Source: Amycolatopsis sp. MtRt-6 (GTDB lineage Bacteria; Actinomycetota; Actinomycetes; Mycobacteriales; Pseudonocardiaceae). From it: a stretch of 64,000 nucleotides of DNA. Within the stretch, counting starts at the first letter, position 1, and each line of letters begins with the position of its first letter. The position numbers and the translations under genes were made by a program. Below, one piece after another: positions 43,001-51,657 of this stretch. The DNA is taken from positions 124,001 through 188,000 of the forward strand of contig NZ_JADWPD010000002.1 of the NCBI RefSeq assembly GCF_017308975.1, in the 5' to 3' direction. Under the pieces are notes generated by a model that was not told where the DNA came from, searched no databases, and saw only the letters and a list, made by a program, of their open reading frames with translations.

Positions 43001-46000
43001 AGCGCGTGCAGGCAGGCGTCGGCGAGCGCCGGGTGCAGCACGTACGCGGGATGGTCGCTTTCCGGCTGCGCGATCGACGCCGACGCGCGGCCGGGCGCGG
43101 CGACCACGCGACGCAGGCCGCGGAAGGCCGGCCCGTACGACTGCCCCAGCTCGGCCAGCGCCCGGTAGACGTCGACCTGCTCCCCGGCGGTTTCCCCGAA
43201 CGGCGCCGACGGCGTGCCGCCGGTGCCGATCCTCGCGGTGGCGTGCCGGACCCACGACCCGGCTCGCGTGTGGACGCTCAGCTCGGTCCCGCGCAGCGTC
43301 GTCGTCACCTCGGTGTGCTCGCCGAGCGGAAGGACCTCCCGCAGTTCGAGGTTCTGGACGCGGCCGCCCGGACCGGCGGCCGCGAGCGCGAGTTCGAGGA
43401 AACCGGTGGCCGGGAACACCGGGACGTCCCGGACGGTGTGGTCGGCCAGCCACGGCAGCGCGGCGGTGCCGATGTCACCGCGCCACAGGTGGCCGCCGCC
43501 GGGGTCCTCGATGTGCACGCCCAGCAGCGGGTGCGTCCCGCCGGCGCGGACGGTCCGGCGCGGCCAGAAGCGCTCGTGCCGCCAGACCGGGCCGGGCAGC
43601 TCGACCGGCGGTGTCTGCGGGCGGCCGGCCAGCACGCCCGGCCTGCCCAGCACGTGCAGCCGGGCGAGGCTGGTCAGGAACGCCGTCCGCTCGTCGACCC
43701 GGCGGCTCGCCGACGGCAGCCCGAGCACGCCGGACTGCTCGATCGCGGCCAGGGCCACGGGGTGCGGCGAGATTTCGACGAAGACGGCGTGCCCGTCGGC
43801 GGCCGCCGCGGCCAGCGCCTGGCTGAACCGCACCGGGCGGCGCAGGTTCGCCGCCCAGTACTCGACGTCGAAGGTGGGCGGAGCGTCGGAAACGCTGCTG
43901 TAGCAACGGATTTCGGGCGCCGTCGGAGTCAGCCCCGCGATCGCGGCGCGGAACGGGCCGAGCACCGGCTCGACGGCGGCGGAGTGCCCGGCCCCGCCGA
44001 CCGGCAGCCGCCGGGCGAGCCTGCCGAGACCTTCGGCGTGCGCCACCACGGCCTCGACGCTCTCGGCGGTCCCGCTGACCGTGCACTGGGTCGGCGAGGC
44101 GTAGACGGCGATGGTGACGTCGGGGAACGCCGCGAGCTCGGCCGGCGTGAGTTCGACGACGGCCATCGCCCCACCCCCGCGTTCGTCGAGTCCGGCGAGC
44201 AGCCGGGCGCGGGCGGCCATGACCTTGAGCCCGCCGGCGACGTCGAGCGCCCCGGCCACGACGGCGGCGGCGACCTCGCCCATCGAGTGCCCGAGCACGG
44301 CGGCGGGGACGACATGGTGAGCCCGCCAGAGCGCGGCGAGGGCGAGCTGCATCCCGAACAGGGCGAGCTGGGTGGCGGCGAGGTCGGGAAGGTCGTGCTC
44401 GAGGGCTTCGCGCAGCGAGAACCCGGCTTCGGTGCGGAAGACGGGATCGAGGGCGTCGATTTCGGCCCGGAAGGCGGGTTCGGAGCGAAGCAGCAGGCGC
44501 CCCATCCCGGACCACTGCGAGCCATAGCCGGAGAAAACGAAGACGACCCCGGCCGCACCCAAGCGCCCCAAGGTGGCCTTCGGTGCATCCAACGCACCCA
44601 AGGCGGCCTTCGGTGCATCCAACGCACCCAAGGTGGCCTTCGGTGCGTTGAGCGCACCCAAGGCCACATTGGGGCGCTCCACGCCGGCGGCCAGGGCTCG
44701 CAGCGCCTCGGCCACTTCGTCCCGGCTCTCGCCGACCACCGCGCCGCGCACCGGCAGGTGCTCCCGCCGGTGCGCCAGCGTCGCCGCGACCGCGGCCAGT
44801 GGCACCTCACTCTCCCCGAGCCAGTCCGCCAGCTCGCCCGCCCGCGCCCGCAGCACGTCCGCCGACCGGGCCGACAGCGCGAACACCTGCGGGCCACCCG
44901 CACCGGCCCGGGGCGGGAAGGCCGCCGCCGGCCACTCCTCCAGCACGACGTGCGCGTTCGTCCCGCCGAACCCGAACGCCGACACCCCGGCCCGCGCCGT
45001 CCCCGAATAACGCGGCCAGTCCGTCCCTTTCGCCACCACCCGCAACGCCGTGAAGTCGATGTGCGGGTTCGGCTCGTGGAAGTGCAGGCTCGGCGGCACC
45101 CGCCGGTGCGTCATCGCCAGGACCACTTTGACCAGCCCCGTGATCCCGGCCGCGCCTTCGAGGTGGCCCAGGTTGCTCTTCACCGAACCGATCAGCAGCG
45201 GACGCCCGGGCGCCCGGCCGGTCCCGAGCACCGCCGCCAGCGCGCCCGCCTCCAGCGGGTCGCCCAGCGGTGTCCCGGTTCCGTGCGCCTCGACGTAGTC
45301 CACAGAGGACGGATCGACGCCGGCCGTCGCGTACGCGTCGCGCAGCAACCCCGCCTGGGCGTCGGGATTGGGCGCCGTCAGGCCGTTGGACCGGCCGTCG
45401 GAGTTCACCGCGCTGCCGCGGATCACCGCCAGCACACGGTCACCCCGCGCGGCCCGCAGCGGCTTCAGCACGACCACCCCGCAGCCCTCGCCGCGGGCGA
45501 TCCCGTCGGCGGCGGCGTCGAACGGCTTGCACCGCCCGTCCCCGGCCAGCACCCCGGCCCGGTGGAACCCGGCGGTGATGCCCGGCGAGAGCAGGACGTT
45601 CACCCCGGCGACCAGCGCGAGCTCACTCTCGCCGCGGCGCAGGCTCTGCACCGCCTGGTGCACCGCGACCAGCGACGACGAGCACGCGGTGTCCAGGGTG
45701 AGACTGGGCCCGCGCAGGTCGAGCAGGTACGACAGCCGGTTCGCCGCGATGCTCGCCGCCGCGCCGGTGCCGGACCAGACGTCGACACCCGCGACGTCGG
45801 TCATCGTCAGCGAGCCGTACTCGGTGGCCGACAGCCCGACGAACACGCCGGTCCGGCTGCCGCGCAGGGTGGACGGCGGGATGCCCGCGTGCTCCAGCGC
45901 CGCCCACACCACCTCCAGGAGGATTCGCTGCTGCGGGTCCATCGCCGCGGCCTCGCGCGGGGTGATGCCGAAGAACCCCGCGTCGAACCCGGCGACGTCG

Positions 46001-46437
46001 GTGAGGAACCCGCCGCGCGACGGCACGCCGGCCAGGTCTTCGGCCGGGACGAAGGTCTCCCAGCGGCCTTCGGGGACGGCGCCGATGCCGTCGCCGCCGG
46101 AGTCGAGGAAGCGCCAGAACGCTTCCGGGGACTCGATTCCGCCCGGCAGGCGGCAGCCGAGGCCGACGACCGCGATCGGCTCACCGTCCTCGGGCAGTGG
46201 CACGGACACCGTCGCGGAATCCACATCGGACAGGTGATCGGCCAGCGCGGCGATCGTCGGGTACTGCCACACCAGGGTCGGCGGCAGCGGGCGGCCGGCG
46301 AACTCGCCGAGGTCGGCCGCCAGGATCGATGCGTCCCGTGAGGACAGTCCGGTCTCGTGCAGGGGCCGGTCGACGTCCCCGGTGCCGAGGCGCGCGATCA
46401 GCCAGGCGCGGATCGCCGCGGCGTCCGGCGCGCTCAT
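40024..46437 (-). CDS. Type I polyketide synthase, ACP-KS-AT-DH-KR-ACP-(carrier-like)-TE, Pks13-related layout
   Basis: A 2137-residue megasynthase. N-terminal ACP 1-75 with S33 in GLSSRD (as in Pks13); KS about 86-505 with C252, H385 and H425; AT about 630-930 with S718 (GHSMGE); DH about 968-1215 with H1000 and D1140, but the usual Gly of HxxxGxxxxP is D1004; KR about 1225-1600 with TGGLGGLG (1426-1433), S1548 and Y1561; ACP with S1710 (LGLDSL); a carrier-like segment about 1800-1875 where GGDS reads GGDP (P1832); TE about 1888-2137 with S1955 (GWSFGG). Pks13 is ACP-KS-AT-ACP-TE, so DH and KR are extra. A 30-bp repeat array lies in the KS-AT linker (residues 591-626). Operon order is FAAL-PKS-AccD, with overlapping ends. 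Expected action: condense an AMP-activated acyl chain with a carboxyacyl extender, reduce the keto group, and release by TE. Confidence 0.93.
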   Translation of the reverse strand: MSAPDAAAIRAWLIARLGTGDVDRPLHETGLSSRDASILAADLGEFAGRPLPPTLVWQYPTIAALADHLSDVDSATVSVPLPEDGEPIAVVGLGCRLPGGIESPEAFWRFLDSGGDGIGAVPEGRWETFVPAEDLAGVPSRGGFLTDVAGFDAGFFGITPREAAAMDPQQRILLEVVWAALEHAGIPPSTLRGSRTGVFVGLSATEYGSLTMTDVAGVDVWSGTGAAASIAANRLSYLLDLRGPSLTLDTACSSSLVAVHQAVQSLRRGESELALVAGVNVLLSPGITAGFHRAGVLAGDGRCKPFDAAADGIARGEGCGVVVLKPLRAARGDRVLAVIRGSAVNSDGRSNGLTAPNPDAQAGLLRDAYATAGVDPSSVDYVEAHGTGTPLGDPLEAGALAAVLGTGRAPGRPLLIGSVKSNLGHLEGAAGITGLVKVVLAMTHRRVPPSLHFHEPNPHIDFTALRVVAKGTDWPRYSGTARAGVSAFGFGGTNAHVVLEEWPAAAFPPRAGAGGPQVFALSARSADVLRARAGELADWLGESEVPLAAVAATLAHRREHLPVRGAVVGESRDEVAEALRALAAGVERPNVALGALNAPKATLGALDAPKAALGALDAPKATLGRLGAAGVVFVFSGYGSQWSGMGRLLLRSEPAFRAEIDALDPVFRTEAGFSLREALEHDLPDLAATQLALFGMQLALAALWRAHHVVPAAVLGHSMGEVAAAVVAGALDVAGGLKVMAARARLLAGLDERGGGAMAVVELTPAELAAFPDVTIAVYASPTQCTVSGTAESVEAVVAHAEGLGRLARRLPVGGAGHSAAVEPVLGPFRAAIAGLTPTAPEIRCYSSVSDAPPTFDVEYWAANLRRPVRFSQALAAAAADGHAVFVEISPHPVALAAIEQSGVLGLPSASRRVDERTAFLTSLARLHVLGRPGVLAGRPQTPPVELPGPVWRHERFWPRRTVRAGGTHPLLGVHIEDPGGGHLWRGDIGTAALPWLADHTVRDVPVFPATGFLELALAAAGPGGRVQNLELREVLPLGEHTEVTTTLRGTELSVHTRAGSWVRHATARIGTGGTPSAPFGETAGEQVDVYRALAELGQSYGPAFRGLRRVVAAPGRASASIAQPESDHPAYVLHPALADACLHALAAAVGEADALYLPLSVGEVVVAGDPRRGVRVDAVLQESGDGVLGSVQLVDDADVVLVEFRDVYCRPFRDAALPRLLFEAAWQPVPLPAAPELSVPAGRVENGGRPRAHRWIVLSDDDREFAGEDVRTARLGDRPELAKLLRDGEPAAVLALLGGAGEPDPARGARLVETLSGVVAELAELPVAPRLWLVSTGAHAVEPGERGDPGLAALRGLVRVLAFEHPELRVSHVDGTDRLRDEVRADGPDDEIAWRGGVRYARRLVRPAPGDPLREPVRDGAYVITGGLGGLGLAAAKWLAARGATRLVLNSRHAADPGLGELGADVRVVPGDIAAPGTAETLVAVAVEGGVPLRGVLHAAGVLADGAAIGLDADAIEAVWRPKALGAWRLHEATAGHDLDWWLVYSSAAALFGSPGQAAYATANAWADALVAWRRAQGLPAATIGWGAWGEVGAAAGSANPVLAPLGTEEALSALEFVLARDRAATGVARVDAGTVLELFPRLGERPFFGLFSPAAPPSTWDGLGALRTGTPEAARAAIGDHLAGLVADLLGLAEVDRTVPLTRLGLDSLSAMRARGAVERDFGLPLPIPLLLRGASLAELAGHLAEQAGFGADAQAGPAAAGVRDPAGQAADRPALPGGAVGRASAERGGAASSVVTGPRDPAERWVARHWRAVLGGAEPNVHEHFGGDPAQARQLWAALAEHLAAVPDQNLLFATPTVAAMADLLRAELEGHGGGPVRLLRDGVAGPVFLFHPAGGTANVYRELARLLPEGPPVYALERLDDRSTVESKAARYAELIRDIQPHGPYRLGGWSFGGCLAYETARHLESTELVFLIDTILPLPATGTPADELLDRFDRFADHISRTYGVPFAVPRADLAKLDEDDQIRWVMTKLAEQVPDLGDGVLKHQYESYVDARVAERYTPPAYDGRVVLLRAEQPHPLTTALDPRYLRTDDTLGWDAHCAHLEVVRVPGDHVSMIDPPHVNVLAERLGAVVR
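44560..44672. repeat. In-frame 30-bp repeats with internal hairpins in the PKS KS-AT linker
   Basis: About three and a half copies of a 30-bp unit (whole copies at 44595-44624 and 44625-44654) contain CACCCAAGG and CCTTCGGTGC, which are nearly complementary. A larger hairpin pairs 44633-44647 with 44653-44667 with one mismatch and a 5-nt loop. Coding sense gives a 10-residue repeat, ATLGALDAPK. The unit looks like an intergenic REP-type element that has inserted and expanded in a linker. Confidence 0.8.
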
Positions 46438-48179
46438 CCGAGCCGCCGCGCGGTGAGCGCACCGTCCACGTAGGACCGGTGGCAGCGGGCGCGGCTGATC
46501 TTGCCGCTGGAGGTGCGCGGCACCTCGCCCGGGGCCAGGAAGACGACGTCGTGCAGGCGCAGGCCGTGTCCGGCCGACACCGCCGCCCGCAACGCCGCCG
46601 CGACCTCGACGAGGTCGGCGTCGGTGCCCTTCGCGCGTTCGAGGACGACGACCGCGGCTTCCCCGTCGTCGCCGCCGATCGCGAAGGCCGCGGCCGAGTG
46701 CGGCCGGACGGCCGGGTGTTCCTCGACGGTCTGCTCGATGTCCTGCGGGTAGTGGTTGCGGCCGTCGACGACGACCAGGTCCTTCAGCCGGCCCGTCACG
46801 AACAGCTCGCCGTCGAAGACGACGCCGAGGTCGCCGGTCGCCAGCCAGCCCTCCCCGGTGACCGGATCCAGCGGCGGCCTGCCGAAGGTGGCCACCGACT
46901 CCTCGGCCCGGCCCCAGTAGCCGCGGCCGACGTTCGGGCCGCTGACCCGGATTTCGCCGACCTCGCCCGGTTCGGCGGGCTCCCCGGTCACCGGGTCGGT
47001 GACGAGCACCCGCTGACCGACCGGGCGGCCGCACGAAACCAGCGTCGTGGCGGACGGGCCCGGGTCGGCCGGCACCGCGTGCCCGGCGGCCAGCCGGGCC
47101 CGGTCGAAGGTGACCTGCCGGGGCGGGCGCCCCGCGTCCGTCACCGAGACCAGCACGGTGGCCTCGGCCAGGCCGTAGGAGGACCGGTGCACCTCCGGCC
47201 GCAGCCCGCATTCCGCGAAGGCCGCGTGGAACTTGGCGATCGTGGCCGGCAGCACCGGTTCGCTGCCGTTGATCAGCGAGACGACCCGGCTCAGCTCGAG
47301 GTAGACCTTGTCGGCTTCGGTGACGCGGGACGCGCAATAGGCGTAGGCGAAGTTGGGGGCCGCGCTGATCGCGCCGGGGCTGGCCGAGAGCGCGCGCAGC
47401 CAGCGCACGGGCCGTTCGAGGAACGCCAGGGGGTCCATCAGGACCGCGGCCAGGCCGCCGGCCATCGGCGCGCCGATGCCGAGGATGAGGCCCATGTCGT
47501 GGAACAGCGGCAGCCAGCTGACCGCCGACGTCGTCCCGCTTTCGGCGCCGTAGGCGGCACACGCCTGGCGGGCGTTGGCGACGACGTTGCGGTGGGTCAG
47601 CACCACCCCGGCCGGCGAGCGCGTCGAGCCGGACGTGTACTGCAGGTACGCCGGGGCGTCCGGATCGGGCTCGGGCCAGTCACGCGCCGCGGCCGGCGGC
47701 ACGGCGTCGACGTCGACCACCACCGGGTCGACCGGGGAACCGGCGAGGAACCGCGTGACCGCCTCGTGCTCCCCGGCCGTGGTCAGCACCACGCGCGGGC
47801 CGCAGTCCGCGAGCGCCGCGGCCAGCCGGCCCGCGTGCCCGGGCAGGCCCGGCGCGAACAACGGCACGGCGATCAACCCGGCCCGCAACGCACCGAGGAA
47901 CGCGACGACGTAGTCCGCGGACTGCCCGGCCAGCACCGCCGCCCGCGCCCCCGGACCGGCCACTTCGGACAGCCGGGCCGCGACCGCGTCGACCCGCGTG
48001 TCGAGCTCGCGCCAGGTGAGCGTGACCGCCCGGCCGTCCGCGCCGTGGCGGTGGTCGAGGTGGGTCACGGCGATCCCGTCGCCGAGGCGGCGCGCCCAGA
48101 GCCCCAGCAGGGTCGCGAAGGACTCGCCGACGGCAGCGGGCGCACCGGTGCCGGGAACCGGCTGGGAAATGGTTTCCAT
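46434..48179 (-). CDS. FadD32-like fatty acyl-AMP ligase (FAAL)
   Basis: A 581-residue ANL enzyme with YLQYTSGSTRSPAGVVLTH (A3), SYGLAEATV (A5), GWLATGDLGV and C-terminal RTSSGKISRARC. FAAL hallmarks seen are SWLPLFHDMGLI and AVRPHSAAAFAI. FAALs make acyl-adenylates and load them on an ACP rather than CoA; FadD32 loads the N-terminal ACP of Pks13. The stop overlaps the PKS start by four bases, so loading of S33 in the adjacent PKS is the likely job. It is first in the operon behind the promoter at 48204-48238. Confidence 0.9.
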   Translation of the reverse strand: METISQPVPGTGAPAAVGESFATLLGLWARRLGDGIAVTHLDHRHGADGRAVTLTWRELDTRVDAVAARLSEVAGPGARAAVLAGQSADYVVAFLGALRAGLIAVPLFAPGLPGHAGRLAAALADCGPRVVLTTAGEHEAVTRFLAGSPVDPVVVDVDAVPPAAARDWPEPDPDAPAYLQYTSGSTRSPAGVVLTHRNVVANARQACAAYGAESGTTSAVSWLPLFHDMGLILGIGAPMAGGLAAVLMDPLAFLERPVRWLRALSASPGAISAAPNFAYAYCASRVTEADKVYLELSRVVSLINGSEPVLPATIAKFHAAFAECGLRPEVHRSSYGLAEATVLVSVTDAGRPPRQVTFDRARLAAGHAVPADPGPSATTLVSCGRPVGQRVLVTDPVTGEPAEPGEVGEIRVSGPNVGRGYWGRAEESVATFGRPPLDPVTGEGWLATGDLGVVFDGELFVTGRLKDLVVVDGRNHYPQDIEQTVEEHPAVRPHSAAAFAIGGDDGEAAVVVLERAKGTDADLVEVAAALRAAVSAGHGLRLHDVVFLAPGEVPRTSSGKISRARCHRSYVDGALTARRLG

Positions 48180-48203
48180 GCATCCTCGCAGAGAGCGTTT
48201 ACC

Positions 48204-48238
48204 GGCGCAGTGAATAACCGCGCCGATGCGGTTGTCAA
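48204..48238 (-). promoter_or_regulatory. Sigma-70-like promoter for the FAAL-PKS-AccD operon
   Basis: Read on the minus strand: TTGACA (48238-48233), a 16-bp spacer, TATTCA (48216-48211). The predicted transcript starts near 48204, about 25 bases before the FAAL ATG. It is one of the few consensus-like -35 elements in the window and implies good basal expression. Confidence 0.6.
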
Positions 48239-48271
48239 CGATTCAATCGTGGATACTCATGGCGAAACGGG

Positions 48272-49657
48272 TTACGGGACAGCACGTTTGTCACGCGGCG
48301 ACGAGGTCTCGGCGGGGCGGGTGCCCGGGATGCGCACGGCCAGCAACGCGCCGGCGAACGTCAGCCCGGCCGCGGCGAGCAGGCCCGCGGTGTACCCGCC
48401 GGCCAGCGCGGCCCCCGCGGGAACGCCCGCCTCGAGCCGGATCGCGCGCACCGCCGTCAGCACCGCGCCGATCATCGCGACACCGAGCGCGCTCGACAGT
48501 TCCCGGGCCGCGGTGAGCAATCCCGACGCCGTGCCGGAATACCGCCGCGCCACCACGTCCAGCGCGTGCGACGTCATCGGGACGGTGAACGCCGAGCCCG
48601 CGCCGATCAGAACCATGCCCGGCACCCGCGGCCACAGCGCGGGGAGGTGGTTCACCGCGGCGAGGGCGAGCAGGCCCGCGCCGACCACGACCAGCCCGGC
48701 CGCCACCGTCCGAAGTGGACCGTGGCGGGCGGCGGCCGCCGGCACCAGCGGCGTCGCGGCCACGACCGCCACCGCGACCAGCACGAGGGGCAGCCCGGCG
48801 CCGGCCGGGCCGAGCCCGAGGAACTCCTGGTGCAGCAACGGGGTGAAGAAGAAGATCCCGGAGATCCCCAGTCCCCACAGCAGCTGCAGGCCGAGCGAGC
48901 CCAGGAACACCGGGTTCCCGGTCAGCGCCGCCGGGACCAGCCGGTCCCGCGCCCGCCGTTCCCGGACGAGGAACGCCACCCCGGACGCGATCCCCGCGGC
49001 CAGCAGGGGAATCCGCCACCGGGGTTCGGCCAGCGCGGTGGTGACCAGCACCAGGCTCGCCGTCACCAGGACCATCGCCGGCAGCGGTGGCGCGCGGGTG
49101 CCCGCGTCGCGTCCCGGCGGGACGGTGCCCGGCAGCAGGGCGAGCATCGCGGCCACGAACGGGAGGTTGACGTAGAAGATCCAGGGCCAGCCCCAGTATT
49201 CGCTCAGGACACCGCCGAGCGCGGGCCCGAGCGCCAGCGCGGCCGCCAGGCACGCCGTCCAGACCGCGGCGCCGGCCGTCCGGCCCCGCGCGTCGAGGTT
49301 CGTGCGCAGCAGGCTCAGCAGCCCCGGCACCAGGAACGCCGCCGCCACGCCCTGGAGCACCCGGGCGGCGACCAGCAGCCAGGCCGAGCCGGCCAGCCCA
49401 CCCGCCGCCGCGCCGAAGCCGAACACCAGGAGGGCACCGGTCAGGGCCGGCCGCCGGCCCCAGCGGTCGACCAGCGCCCCCGCCACCGGCAGGAGCCCGG
49501 CGAACGGGAGCATGTACCCGAGCGCGATCCACGGCAGCGCCTCGACGGCCAGGCCGAGATCGCGGGCGATCGACGGCGCCCCCGCGGCGACGATCGTGTT
49601 GTCCAGCGTCGTCACGAACGCGCCGAGCGCGAGCACGACCAGGGTTCGCCGCTTCAT
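48272..49657 (-). CDS. MFS transporter, DHA2 (14-TM) drug-exporter type
   Basis: A 461-residue membrane protein with about 13-14 hydrophobic helices. Motif A appears as LVDRWGRRPAL between TM2 and TM3 and motif C as LGPALGGVLSEYWGW. N-terminal LDNTIVAAGAPSIARDL (TM1) is typical of DHA2 antiporters. It overlaps the MMPL gene by four bases and precedes the FAAL operon on the same strand, so it may export the lipid, a precursor, or confer self-protection. Confidence 0.9.
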   Translation of the reverse strand: MKRRTLVVLALGAFVTTLDNTIVAAGAPSIARDLGLAVEALPWIALGYMLPFAGLLPVAGALVDRWGRRPALTGALLVFGFGAAAGGLAGSAWLLVAARVLQGVAAAFLVPGLLSLLRTNLDARGRTAGAAVWTACLAAALALGPALGGVLSEYWGWPWIFYVNLPFVAAMLALLPGTVPPGRDAGTRAPPLPAMVLVTASLVLVTTALAEPRWRIPLLAAGIASGVAFLVRERRARDRLVPAALTGNPVFLGSLGLQLLWGLGISGIFFFTPLLHQEFLGLGPAGAGLPLVLVAVAVVAATPLVPAAAARHGPLRTVAAGLVVVGAGLLALAAVNHLPALWPRVPGMVLIGAGSAFTVPMTSHALDVVARRYSGTASGLLTAARELSSALGVAMIGAVLTAVRAIRLEAGVPAGAALAGGYTAGLLAAAGLTFAGALLAVRIPGTRPAETSSPRDKRAVP

Positions 49658-51657
49658 CGCACGCTCCCGGCCGGCTCGCCGGTGACCACGGCCTTCCGGC
49701 CCGGGAACCACCAGTTCGCCGCGTCCAGCCGGGCCATCACCGCGGGGACGAGGACGCACCGGACCACGACGGCGTCCAGGAGCACGGCGACGGTCAGCCC
49801 GACCCCCGCCTCCCGCACCACCCGGGCGTCGACGAAGGCGAACGACACGAACACCAGCGCCATGATCAGCGCGGCCGCGGTGATGGTGCGGCCGGTCGCG
49901 GCGACGCCGTCGACGATGGCGGCGCGGGTGTCGCCGTGGCGGCGCCAGGCCTCCTGGATGCGGGCGATGAGGAAGACCTCGTAGTCCATCGACAGCCCGA
50001 ACAGCCCGGCGAACAGGAACACGGGCAGGTAGGGCTCGATCGGGGCGCCGAAGGCGAACACCACCGCGCCGGTCGTCGCGGCCGCGGTCAGCAGGTTCAT
50101 CAGCGCCGCGGTGAGCGGGATCAGCACGCTGCGGAACACCCAGGCCAGCAGCAGGATCGAGATCCCGACGACGGCGGCGAGGAACAGCGGCAGGCGGTCG
50201 GTGATCGCCGCGGAGAAGTCCGCACGGGCCGCGACGACCCCGCCGACGTGGGCGTCCGGGCTGCCGATGACCCGGGCCATCACCCGCGTCGAGGCGAGCA
50301 GCTCGCCGGTCGCCGGATCGCTCGGCGCCGTCCGCGGGATCACCTCGAGCAGCCAGACACCGCCGGGCAGGGCGGCAGGCGGGGCGACGCCGGCGCTCGC
50401 GAGCAGCGCTTCTCGCAGCTCGCCGACCGCGTCGCCGCCCCCGGTCCCGACCACCAGCAACGGCGCGTCGGCGCCCGGCCCGAAGCCTTCTTCCAGCAGT
50501 TCGGCGGCGGTCCGCGTGACGCTGCCGGGCGGGTCGAGCGCGGCGTCCGGCACGCCGAGCCGCAGCCCGGTCATCGGCAGTGCGAGCACGGCCACGACCA
50601 GCACGGCGGCGAGCGTGTACGGGCCGGGGCGCGCGGTCACCGAGCGGGCGAGCCGCGCCCACCCGGCGACGCCGGCCTCCGGGCGCAGGCTCATCCGGTG
50701 GGCGAGGAGACGCAGCAGCGCGGGCAGCAGGGTCAGCGCGGCGAACGCGGTCAGCAGCACGGAGACGGCGGCGGCGACCGCGATCCCGTCGAGGAACGGC
50801 ATGCCGACGGTGAACATCCCGGCGAGCGAAACGCAGACTGTGACGCCGGCGAAGACCACGCTGCGGCCGGAGGTCGCGGCCGCGACGGCCAGCGCCGCCG
50901 CCGGTTCGGCGCCGTCGCGGCGGCCCTGCCGGTAGCGGGTGAGCACGAACAGCGCGTAGTCGACGCCGACGCCGAGCCCGAGCAGCGCGGCGATCTCGGT
51001 GCCGATCTCCGGCACGGTCATGACGTGCGACACCAGCGTCACGGCGGCCAGCGCGCAGCCGACCGAGACCGCGGCGGTGAGGACCGGGAGCAGGACGCAG
51101 GCCAGCGAGCCGAAGGCGACCAACAGCACCACGGCCGCGGCGAGCAGGCCGATCCCGGCGTTGCCGAGGTCGGGCGCGGCGGCGGTCATCGCGGCGAGCT
51201 CGCCGGACGCCCCGGCGGTGAGGCCGTCGGCGTCGCGGACGACCGCGGCGAGCGCGTCGGCCGTCCCCTGGCCGAGGTCGGCGGCCGGCGCGTCGAAGCG
51301 CACGGTGAGCACCGCAGTCCGCCGATCGGCGGACACCTGCCCGGGCGGCGGGTCGACGGACACGACGTGCGGCACCGCCGCCAGCCGCGCGGCGAGCGCG
51401 TCGAGCCGGGCGCGGCCCGTGCCGCTGTCGACCGGGCCGTCCGGCGAGCGGACGACGACGCGTTCCCCCGCGCCGCCGGCCCCGGTGGCACGCAGCAGGT
51501 TCGCCGCCGCGGTGCTGTCGGCGGCGGGCAGGTCCACCGTGTCGCGGAAGGCCGGGCCGGCGTGCAGCGCGGCGGCGCCGAGCCCGCCCAGCGCCACCAG
51601 CCACAGCACGATGACGACGCCGGCCCGGCGGAAACACCAGGAAACGAGCGCCGTCAT
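49654..51657 (-). CDS. MMPL family (RND) lipid transporter
   Basis: A 667-residue RND-fold protein with two repeats of TM1 plus an exported loop plus five TMs. The paired proton-relay residues typical of MmpL proteins are present: GLGVDYALFVLTRYRQ in the first half and GLSMDYEVFLIARIQEAW in the second. It is shorter than MmpL3 and lacks the long cytoplasmic tail. MMPLs flip or export envelope lipids; position two genes before a FAAL-PKS operon makes the PKS product the likely cargo. Confidence 0.9.
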   Translation of the reverse strand: MTALVSWCFRRAGVVIVLWLVALGGLGAAALHAGPAFRDTVDLPAADSTAAANLLRATGAGGAGERVVVRSPDGPVDSGTGRARLDALAARLAAVPHVVSVDPPPGQVSADRRTAVLTVRFDAPAADLGQGTADALAAVVRDADGLTAGASGELAAMTAAAPDLGNAGIGLLAAAVVLLVAFGSLACVLLPVLTAAVSVGCALAAVTLVSHVMTVPEIGTEIAALLGLGVGVDYALFVLTRYRQGRRDGAEPAAALAVAAATSGRSVVFAGVTVCVSLAGMFTVGMPFLDGIAVAAAVSVLLTAFAALTLLPALLRLLAHRMSLRPEAGVAGWARLARSVTARPGPYTLAAVLVVAVLALPMTGLRLGVPDAALDPPGSVTRTAAELLEEGFGPGADAPLLVVGTGGGDAVGELREALLASAGVAPPAALPGGVWLLEVIPRTAPSDPATGELLASTRVMARVIGSPDAHVGGVVAARADFSAAITDRLPLFLAAVVGISILLLAWVFRSVLIPLTAALMNLLTAAATTGAVVFAFGAPIEPYLPVFLFAGLFGLSMDYEVFLIARIQEAWRRHGDTRAAIVDGVAATGRTITAAALIMALVFVSFAFVDARVVREAGVGLTVAVLLDAVVVRCVLVPAVMARLDAANWWFPGRKAVVTGEPAGSVR

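Noticed and set aside
40882..46341. Very long open frame on the plus strand opposite the PKS
   Set aside because: It is a GC-bias shadow: highly Arg/Pro/Gly/Gln-rich composition, no domain, and exactly antisense to a well-supported PKS.
40024..46437. Calling the PKS pks13
   Set aside because: DH and KR domains and an extra carrier-like segment are not part of Pks13; only the terminal domains and neighbours match.
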